Assembly: GCF_016925615.1 (NCBI RefSeq)
Contig: NZ_CP070499.1
Span: forward strand, 4,402,001-4,466,000
Reading direction: 5' to 3'
Source: Natronosporangium hydrolyticum
GTDB lineage: Bacteria; Actinomycetota; Actinomycetes; Mycobacteriales; Micromonosporaceae
DNA length: 64,000 bases
Both the position numbers and the translations under genes were made by a program. The notes below the pieces were generated by a model. That model searched no databases and was not told where the DNA came from. It worked only from the letters and a program-made list of their open reading frames with translations. This document shows positions 58,610 through 64,000 of the stretch, in pieces; the first letter of the stretch is position 1; the number at the start of each line of letters is the position of its first letter.

Positions 58610-59425
58610 TCAGCGAGCGAAACGCTCAAGCACCGCGTCGTTGAACGGTGGCCACGCCGCGCCGGCCCACTGGCCGAAGTCGCGCCCGGTCAGCACCGCG
58701 CAACCGAGCTGCGCCGCCGGATCCACCCAGAGGAACGTGCCGGTGGCACCGAAGTGGCCGAAGGTCTGCGGCGAGTGGCGCTGCCCGGTCCAGTGCGGCT
58801 GCTTCTCGCCGCGGATCTCGAAGGCCAACCCCCACGGGTTCGGGGTGAACTTCCCGAAGCCGGGCACCACCCCGGCGAGCGCCGGATAGTGGACACTGGT
58901 CGCGGTGGCCAGGGTCTCCGCGCTCACCAGAGTCGGCGCCAACAGCTCGCGCGCGAACCGCAGCAGGTCCGCCACGGTCGACTCGATGCCGTGCGCCGGT
59001 GAACCCACCAGCTCGGTGTCGGCCATCCCCAGCGGCTGCAGCACCGCCTCGGTGAGGTAGTCACCGAACGGGATCCCGGTGCGCTCGGCCAGGTGCCGGG
59101 CGAAGGTCTCGATCCCCACGTTCGAGTAGATCCGCCGCTGCTCGGGCGGGGCGAGCACCTTGTCGTCGTCGAAGGCGAACCCGGCGGCGTGGGCGAGCAG
59201 GTGTTGGACGGTGGCACCGGGCGGCCCGGCGGGCTCGGCCAGGGTCAGCGCCTCTTCCTCGATCGCGACCAGTGCCGCGAGCCCGACCAGCAGCTTGCTC
59301 ACCGAGGCGGTCCGCACCCGCCAGTCCAGATCGCCGGTGGCCGCGACGGTCTCCGCCGGGTCGGTCACCCCGGCGGCGACCTGCTCGACGGGCCACTGCG
59401 CTACCAGCTCCGAAAGATCCTCCAC
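58610..59425 (-). CDS. beta-lactamase-related serine hydrolase
   Basis: About 271 residues with the class C/DD-peptidase fold: S-x-x-K in RTASVSKLLVGLAALVAIEE (about 41), Y-x-N in RRIYSNVGIETFARHLAERT (about 99) and a C-terminal H-x-G in QTFGHFGATGTFLWVDP. No signal peptide is visible, so it is probably cytoplasmic, as are many esterase-like members in actinobacteria. The GTG at 59425 fits the family start; a Met at 59467 is an alternative. Confidence 0.85.
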   Translation of the reverse strand: MEDLSELVAQWPVEQVAAGVTDPAETVAATGDLDWRVRTASVSKLLVGLAALVAIEEEALTLAEPAGPPGATVQHLLAHAAGFAFDDDKVLAPPEQRRIYSNVGIETFARHLAERTGIPFGDYLTEAVLQPLGMADTELVGSPAHGIESTVADLLRFARELLAPTLVSAETLATATSVHYPALAGVVPGFGKFTPNPWGLAFEIRGEKQPHWTGQRHSPQTFGHFGATGTFLWVDPAAQLGCAVLTGRDFGQWAGAAWPPFNDAVLERFAR

Positions 59426-59459
59426 GCCGCCGACCCTAGCCGACCCCTCCCCCTCCGCG

Positions 59460-59538
59460 TTGATCATGGGGTTGGGGACCGATTTGGGCGCCGCCCCGCC
59501 GAGTTGACCATGGAGTTAGGGACCGATTTGGGCGCCGA
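59460..59538. repeat. 35-bp imperfect direct repeat
   Basis: GTTGATCATGGGGTTGGGGA plus CCGATTTGGGCGCCG (59460-59494) recurs at 59504-59538 with about three to four differences. It sits between the hydrolase start and the HtrA stop. The short spacing and palindromic parts resemble dispersed intergenic repeats of related actinomycetes. Confidence 0.65.
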
Positions 59539-59567
59539 TGATGTACCTAGGTCCATGATCGGCGCGG

Positions 59568-60830
59568 TTAGGGATCGGTGGGGGCGTCGCCGATGGTGAC
59601 GGTCGTCTCCGCGGCCGCGCCGTCCCGCAGGTAGTTCACCGGCAACTCCGCGCCGACCTCGCTGCGCTGCACCGCCGCGACCAGCTCATCCACTGACCGC
59701 ACCGACTCGGTGCCGACCTCCGTAATCACGTCGCCGGTTCGCAGCCCCGCCTCCTCGGCCGGGCCGTCCTCGGCCACCGACTGCACCAGCGCGCCCTCCG
59801 GCGCGTCCGCCGCCGCCACCCCAAGGTACGGGTGCTCCACCTGCTCGCCGGCGATCAACTGCTCCGCCACGTCGACCGCGGTGTTCGCCGGGATCGCGAA
59901 GCCGACCCCGACGCTGCCCATGCCGCCCGCGGTGGCGATCGCAGTGTTGATCCCGACCACGTTGCCGTTCAGATCCACCAGCGCCCCGCCGGAGTTGCCC
60001 GGGTTGATCGGAGCATCGGTCTGGATCATCTCCGACAGCGGAGCTGCGCCACCTCCCGGGGCCTCGCCGGGCTGACCGGGCAGGCCAGGGTCCTGCTGCC
60101 CCACCTGGACGGTCCGGTTCTTGGCGCTGACGATGCCGGAACTCACCGAGCCTTCCAGCCCGAGCGGGCTGCCGAGGGCCAGCACCGCGTCACCCACCTG
60201 CACCGCGTCGCTGTCGCCGAAGCTGGCCGCGGGCAAGCCGGCCGACTCGGCGAGCCGCAGCACCGCCAGGTCGCTCCGCTCGTCCGCCCCCACCACCGTC
60301 GCCGACTCGGCTTCGCCGTCGCTCAAGGTCACCTGCAGCGAATCCTCCTCGGCGCCGGCGACCACGTGAGCGTTGGTCAGCACATGCCCCTCGGCGTCCA
60401 GGATCACTCCGGATCCTTCACCCAGCCCGGTCTGCACCGAGACCACGCTCGGCTGCACCGCGGTGACCACGTTGGTCAGTGACGCCTCACCGGCCTGCCC
60501 GGTCACCGGTCCGGTCCCGGCGACGGCGCCGGAGTCGTCGGCGAGCCGGCTGCCGACCCAGCCTCCGAGCAGGCCCGCGGTCGTCGCCACCAGCAGCAAC
60601 ACGATGGCGGCGGCGATCAGCAGCTGCCCCCTCGGTCGCGGCGGACCAGCCCCGCCAGCTGCCGGTGGCACCTGACCGGCTGGCGGCCCGGGCGGCGGCG
60701 GGTCGGGTGGTCCCCCCGGATAGACCTCGTACCACGGGCGGGCCGGCGTGGGCGACGCTGGCCGAGCGGGCGGGTCCGGGACCCCGCCGGTGTTCCCGAT
60801 CCCGATCGACGGATTGTGGTGAAGACTCAT
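59568..60830 (-). CDS. HtrA/DegP-type serine protease with PDZ domain
   Basis: A 420-residue membrane-anchored protease. A proline-rich cytoplasmic N-terminus (about 1-68) leads to one helix (about 69-92), a trypsin-like domain and a C-terminal PDZ domain (about 320-410). The catalytic triad is His in HVLTNAHVVAGAEEDSLQVT, Asp in ADERSDLAVLRLAESAG and Ser in TDAPINPGNSGGALVDLNGN. It would degrade or refold damaged proteins outside the membrane. It is divergent from the repeat-protein locus. Confidence 0.95.
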   Translation of the reverse strand: MSLHHNPSIGIGNTGGVPDPPARPASPTPARPWYEVYPGGPPDPPPPGPPAGQVPPAAGGAGPPRPRGQLLIAAAIVLLLVATTAGLLGGWVGSRLADDSGAVAGTGPVTGQAGEASLTNVVTAVQPSVVSVQTGLGEGSGVILDAEGHVLTNAHVVAGAEEDSLQVTLSDGEAESATVVGADERSDLAVLRLAESAGLPAASFGDSDAVQVGDAVLALGSPLGLEGSVSSGIVSAKNRTVQVGQQDPGLPGQPGEAPGGGAAPLSEMIQTDAPINPGNSGGALVDLNGNVVGINTAIATAGGMGSVGVGFAIPANTAVDVAEQLIAGEQVEHPYLGVAAADAPEGALVQSVAEDGPAEEAGLRTGDVITEVGTESVRSVDELVAAVQRSEVGAELPVNYLRDGAAAETTVTIGDAPTDP

Positions 60831-61128
60831 GCCCCAACGGTGACTCGGTCGACTGCGACCAGGCTGGACGTCACCTGGAAGTCGGGTGGGAGTGCCGGGT
60901 CCGTCACCGCCCCGGCAAAGCGTCGTTGTCGCAGAAGAACCAGCTCACCACTGGGGCTGATGTGAGAAAACGTCATGTTCATCACTTGCGCGTGGCTTGT
61001 CCGTTATATCACCTCTGAAGGTTTTTCGGACGACTTGGTCGATAAAGAGCACATCTCGCCTCATCCTTCCTAGATTCGGACATAGCTCAACTTCCCGAGC
61101 TACTGACAGGAAGGAGTGAAGTCGAGCT
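60831..61128 (+). promoter_or_regulatory. leader region of the first His/Lys-repeat gene
   Basis: A gene-free stretch of about 300 bp that becomes AT-richer toward the right. TTATATCACCTC (61004-61015) and CATAGCTCAACTTCCCGAGCTA (from 61081, a 6-bp stem-loop) are repeated at the same 77-base offset before the second repeat gene. TATATC could be a -10 element, giving a leader of about 110 bases. The ribosome site AGGAAGGAG follows the stem-loop. The HtrA promoter must lie at the left end. Confidence 0.5.
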
Positions 61129-61752
61129 ATGTCCAAGAAGAATTTCCTCACCAAGGTGATGGCCGGCGTCGCGCTCGGCGCGGCCGCGCTGCTCGCCAGC
61201 GCCCCGTCCGCCACGATCGCGTCCGACTGGGGCTACGGCGGCTACGACAAGAAGTTCGACCACCACGAGAAGATCAAGGAGACCGGCTTCATCAGCGGCA
61301 CGGTCGTCCTCGACAGCGACGGGGAAGCAGCACAACTGTTCGTCTACCAGGTCTGCTCGAAGCCGCAGAAGTCGCTGCCGCTGGCGAAGGTCTTCTTCAA
61401 CGGGGAGAACGGACCCGAGCTACTTCCACTTGAGCTTGTCTTCCCGGGCCTGGATCTGATCTTCCAGGAGCTCTTCCTGCTCGACAAGAAGTTCGAGCAC
61501 AAGAAGTTCGACCACCGCGGCAAGTTCGACCACCACGGCAAGTTCGACGACCACAAGAAGTTCGACGACCACAAGAAGTTTGATCACCGTGACAAGAAGG
61601 GCGACGTCTTCTTCGTCTACGAAGGATCGACGACAATCACCGATCTGGACACCCTCGAACTGATCGAGGGTGGCGGCCCCTTCGCGGTGAAGGGCACCTG
61701 TGCAAGTGGCTCGATCCAGCTTGTTGACCTGGGCGACCTAAACAACGGCTGA
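61129..61752 (+). CDS. secreted protein with Lys-Phe-Asp-His repeats
   Basis: A 207-residue protein with a signal peptide (about 1-31). An Ig-like beta region around residues 52-112 includes Cys76 in FVYQVCSKPQKSLPL. A repeat tract follows at about 119-158 built on (D/H)KKFDH and GKFDHH units. The closing strand region has Cys191 in FAVKGTCASGSIQLVDL. The two cysteines probably form a disulfide that brackets the repeats. There is no membrane anchor or LPxTG motif. The His/Asp/Lys-rich tract could bind metal or polyanions. It is followed 11 bases later by the sortase-like gene. Confidence 0.8.
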   Translation: MSKKNFLTKVMAGVALGAAALLASAPSATIASDWGYGGYDKKFDHHEKIKETGFISGTVVLDSDGEAAQLFVYQVCSKPQKSLPLAKVFFNGENGPELLPLELVFPGLDLIFQELFLLDKKFEHKKFDHRGKFDHHGKFDDHKKFDDHKKFDHRDKKGDVFFVYEGSTTITDLDTLELIEGGGPFAVKGTCASGSIQLVDLGDLNNG

Positions 61753-61763
61753 CGGTCAAGCAG

Positions 61764-62678
61764 ATGGATGAGTCCTCAAAAGTGAGGGGCACGAGGAAGG
61801 TGGTCCGCCGCGGCGACGCGCGGCGGGCCATCGGCCTAGTCTTCGTCGCGATCCTCACTCTCGCTGCCGTCAGCATTGTCCTCGAACGGGTACCTCACCA
61901 CCTCTTCGACGGGCACTCGGGGGAGAGGCCCAGCCCCGAGTATGAGCACGGCGACGAAACGTCCAGGTTCTTCGGCATGGACCCCCTGGAGCTCTATGAG
62001 ATCTACGAGCAGGAACTCGCACGACTGGAGCGGGCTGAGTGGGGACAACTTGATACCGCCCTCGAACCAGCAGAGACGAGTACCAAGGCGGTCCCTACCC
62101 GGGTGCGCATCTCCCGCCTCGATGTGGATGTCGAGGTGGGCAAGAGCGGCACCGATGCGGCGGACCTCGCTGCCGCAACCGCTTCCGCCAGCGACGCATC
62201 GGTCACTTGGTACGAGCCCGGCCCGAGCCCAGGCGAGGTCGGGAACTCAGTGATCTTCGGGAAATCCGGCGGTGATTCAGACGCGAACGAGGCAGGCCTC
62301 GCCGACCTCCGCAAGATTCGGGTCGGCGACGAGGTCGAAGTCGAGCGGGAGGAAGAGGAGTCCGTTCGGTTCGCCGTCGACCAGATCCGGGTCTGTCCGC
62401 CTGAGCTTCCGAGCGATCTAGTGAGAAGCGACCCAGAAACACCGCAGCTTCATCTCGTCACCTGCGGCAGCGACGACGCTTCCGGTGGGGTCATCGTCTC
62501 GGCGAGCTTAGCTGCCGATGCCGAGGACCCGGCTGACGAGGACGATGACGGAAGTGAGACGGGTTCCTCCAGCGAGGACGCTGAGCCGAGCGAGGAGAAC
62601 CCCGATGAGGAGGACGAGCAAGCCGACGAGGAGAAGGCAGAGGAGGCGAAGGAGACGGAAGACGAGGATCAGACTTAG
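61764..62678 (+). CDS. sortase-like (class F type) protein lacking catalytic His and Arg
   Basis: A 304-residue protein with one N-terminal helix (about 23-40) and a sortase domain (about 108-250). Family landmarks are VPTRVRISRLDVDVEVGKSG, WYEPGPSPGEVGNSVIFG and LHLVTCGS with Cys234. Where class F sortases have GHVDS the sequence is GKSGG (Lys167 for His). The Arg normally found shortly after the Cys is missing (CGSDDASGGVIVSAS). The last 52 residues hold 29 Asp/Glu. It is probably an inactive or altered sortase facing the cell wall, perhaps a binding partner of the basic repeats encoded on both sides. Confidence 0.75.
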   Translation: MDESSKVRGTRKVVRRGDARRAIGLVFVAILTLAAVSIVLERVPHHLFDGHSGERPSPEYEHGDETSRFFGMDPLELYEIYEQELARLERAEWGQLDTALEPAETSTKAVPTRVRISRLDVDVEVGKSGTDAADLAAATASASDASVTWYEPGPSPGEVGNSVIFGKSGGDSDANEAGLADLRKIRVGDEVEVEREEEESVRFAVDQIRVCPPELPSDLVRSDPETPQLHLVTCGSDDASGGVIVSASLAADAEDPADEDDDGSETGSSSEDAEPSEENPDEEDEQADEEKAEEAKETEDEDQT

Positions 62679-62707
62679 ACCACGCGGTTGCGCTGCTACA
62701 ACCGGAT

Positions 62708-62749
62708 TGGCTCGGCTCACCTGGCTACCAAGGCAGGTGAGCCGAGCCA
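62708..62749 (+). terminator. 16-bp stem terminator after the sortase-like gene
   Basis: TGGCTCGGCTCACCTG pairs perfectly with CAGGTGAGCCGAGCCA around a 10-base loop, 29 bases after the sortase-like stop. It separates this two-gene unit from the second repeat gene, which must then have its own promoter. Confidence 0.8.
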
Positions 62750-62872
62750 TACCCTGGGGCGTTTCTGAACCAGACAAGCGATGACTGACCTGTAACGGGA
62801 TACTCCTACCACGTGATCTTGCTTACTCCGACATGATCACCTCAATAAACCAGCGACAGGTGAAAAGCTCTC

Positions 62873-62999
62873 TTATACCACCTCCTTACCCGCATGTCTC
62901 CAGAACCCGAGTAATCGTCACAGAGCCTCTCCAACACCTCTAATTTGGTCATAGCTCGACTTCCGGAGCTAATGCCACAGGAAGGAGTTGGAGGAGAGT
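62873..62999 (+). promoter_or_regulatory. leader of the second His/Lys-repeat gene, matching the first
   Basis: TTATACCACCTC (62873-62884) and CATAGCTCGACTTCCGGAGCTA (from 62950, again a stem-loop) match the elements before 61129. They lie at the same 77-base distance and nearly the same distance to the start codon (127 versus 125). AGGAAGGAG follows in both. The rest of the gap from 62679 contains the terminator and no gene. Shared promoter and leader imply co-regulation of the two repeat proteins. Confidence 0.55.
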
Positions 63000-63938
63000 A
63001 TGAACAAGAGGTTCCTCAGCCGGCTGGCCGCGGGCGCGGCACTCGGCGGTATGGCACTGCTGGCCGCCCCCGGGATCGCCACAGCCGACGATCTTCGCGA
63101 CCACAAGCACCACGAGGACAAGGGTTGGATCTACACAGATCCGAAGGTGGTGAAGCCGGGCGACTTCGCGTACATCGTGATGATCTGCAAGAAGCCGCAG
63201 AGCGACCCCACAGCCTTCTCTGAAGTTACTGGCGAGGTCGACCTGGTCCCCGCCACGGATGACAAGAAGTGGCACCACGACGACAAGAAGTTCCACCACG
63301 ACGACAAGAAGTGGGACCACGAGAAGCGCTTCGAGCACCACGACAAGAAGTTCCACCACCACGACAAGAAGTGGGACGACAAGAAGCACTTCGAGCACCA
63401 CGACAAGAAGTTCCACCACCACGACAAGAAGTGGGACGACAAGAAGCACTTCGAGCACCACGACAAGAAGTTCCACCACCACGACAAGAAGTGGGACGAC
63501 AAGAAGCACTTCGAGCACCACGACAAGAAGTTCCACCACGACGACAAGAAGTGGGACGACAAGAAGCACTTCGAGCACCACGACAAGAAGTTCCACCACG
63601 ACGACAAGAAGTGGGACGACAAGAAGCACTTCGAGCACCACGACAAGAAGTTCGACCACGAGAAGCGCTTCGAGCACGACAAGAAGGCGGACCACCCGTT
63701 CGCGTACTTCGCTGAGGTGTTCATCCCGAAGGACACCAAGCCCGGCACCTACGACCTGATCGGCGACTGCGCCGAGGGCGAGCTGGTTGTCGCGCCGAAG
63801 AAGGGCGTCGATGCAGGCTTCGGTGGCACCACCACCAGCACCGGCGTGCTCGCCGGTGGGGCCGGCGCGCTCGCTGCGGCCACCCTCGGTGGCCTGGCGC
63901 TGATGCGGAAGCGGACCGCCGATGGGTCGCTCGCCTGA
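63000..63938 (+). CDS. cell-surface protein with 20-residue His/Lys/Asp repeats and C-terminal anchor
   Basis: A 312-residue protein. A signal peptide (about 1-29) precedes a strand region with Cys63 (FAYIVMICKKPQSDP). A repeat tract follows at about 89-232, with five near-identical units KKWDDKKHFEHHDKKFHHHD plus degenerate flanks. A closing strand region has Cys257 (GTYDLIGDCAEGELVVAP), then GFGGTTTSTG, a membrane helix (about 283-302) and a basic tail RKR. Without the repeats it resembles the common actinobacterial 'PGTY.....C' surface domain often encoded beside class F sortases. No LPxTG motif is present. Dense His suggests metal binding. Confidence 0.82.
   Translation: MNKRFLSRLAAGAALGGMALLAAPGIATADDLRDHKHHEDKGWIYTDPKVVKPGDFAYIVMICKKPQSDPTAFSEVTGEVDLVPATDDKKWHHDDKKFHHDDKKWDHEKRFEHHDKKFHHHDKKWDDKKHFEHHDKKFHHHDKKWDDKKHFEHHDKKFHHHDKKWDDKKHFEHHDKKFHHDDKKWDDKKHFEHHDKKFHHDDKKWDDKKHFEHHDKKFDHEKRFEHDKKADHPFAYFAEVFIPKDTKPGTYDLIGDCAEGELVVAPKKGVDAGFGGTTTSTGVLAGGAGALAAATLGGLALMRKRTADGSLA
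63306..63665 (+). repeat. 60-bp in-frame tandem repeat
   Basis: Six 60-bp units in perfect reading frame. The five from 63366 are nearly identical at DNA level, differing mainly at CAC/GAC third-quarter codons; the first (63306-63365) is divergent. Codon use is uniform (AAG, CAC, GAC, TTC), consistent with recent expansion by slippage or recombination. Confidence 0.9.
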
Positions 63939-63962
63939 CGCGGCGACGGTGAGGACCAGCGG

Positions 63963-63984
63963 GCGCCACGGTTCGCCGTGGCGC
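63963..63984 (+). terminator. TTCG-loop hairpin terminator
   Basis: GCGCCACGG pairs with CCGTGGCGC around a TTCG tetraloop, 25 bases after the stop of the second repeat gene, with a short pyrimidine-rich run after it. This is a stable terminator shape in high-GC genomes. Confidence 0.75.
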
Positions 63985-64000
63985 GCCGCTGGTTTCCTCG

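Noticed and set aside
61764-62678. Calling the sortase-like gene a normal class F sortase.
   Set aside because: Only the Cys is visible; the usual His and Arg are missing, so activity is not supported by the sequence.
63306-63665. Regular 60-bp repeats considered as a CRISPR or iteron array.
   Set aside because: The repeats are in frame within a gene with signal peptide and membrane anchor, and there are no variable spacers.
63131-63748. Long minus-strand open frames opposite the repeat gene.
   Set aside because: They are the antisense of the repeats, with extreme low-complexity composition and no ribosome site; the plus-strand frame has a signal peptide and anchor.

Overview
The window is high-GC actinobacterial DNA. 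Several features point to a filamentous actinomycete, most likely Micromonosporaceae-like: heavy use of GC-ending codons, chains of ATGA/GTGA start-stop overlaps, a heterodimeric CrtYc/CrtYd lycopene cyclase, a hut cluster with the gene set known from Streptomyces, a SCO6880-type conjugation protein and a class F-type sortase fold. The taxonomic placement is inference; no marker gene settles it.

Positions 1 to about 14,950 are an accessory island, probably a decayed integrative conjugative element lying beside a tRNA-His gene (14953-15029). From left to right it holds small orphan genes of lower GC, an IS4-family element that landed in a duplicated gene, an IS5-like remnant bracketed by a 31-bp inverted repeat, an IS1380-family element, a broken polymorphic toxin with an immunity-like partner, a truncated IS5-like transposase fused to the start of a plasmid-type helicase/DNA methylase gene, a 121-bp tandem duplication, and a type IV secretion module. 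That module has a frameshifted lytic transglycosylase/M23 peptidase, an accessory protein, a pilin-like protein, a VirB6/TrbL-like protein and a SCO6880-like protein cut short near the tRNA.

Positions 15,000 to 47,000 look like core chromosome: orn, a YcnI/CopC-CopD copper pair, bcp, tRNA-Leu, a MOSC protein, a MazF-type toxin-antitoxin pair and a complete histidine utilisation operon (hutU, an M20 amidohydrolase, hutF, hutI, hutH). Then come rdgB and rph, and a carotenoid region. In the carotenoid region a CarH/LitR-like MerR regulator, idi and crtI face crtB, a photolyase, crtYc, crtYd, an acyltransferase, a glycosyltransferase and a P450. Together these imply light- or stress-linked production of a glycosylated and acylated carotenoid. 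After the carotenoid genes come a BrkB-like protein, a GT4 glycosyltransferase, an MBL-fold hydrolase and murI. The carotenoid block therefore separates murI/MBL from rph/rdgB, which are often adjacent in actinobacteria.

Positions 47,000 to 61,000 hold a FtsX-like ABC exporter with two ATPases, a seven-gene thiamine operon (thiE-thiO-thiS-thiG-tenI-like-thiD-thiC) behind a TPP riboswitch, a beta-lactamase-like protein and an HtrA-type protease.

The most unusual locus is at the right end (61,000-63,940). Two secreted proteins each carry long histidine/lysine/aspartate-rich repeats inserted between two cysteines. They flank a membrane-anchored sortase-like protein that keeps the cysteine but lacks the usual histidine and arginine, and that ends in a strongly acidic tail. 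The two repeat-protein genes share the same upstream elements at the same spacing, so they are probably co-regulated. This is the best candidate for an undescribed system in the window.
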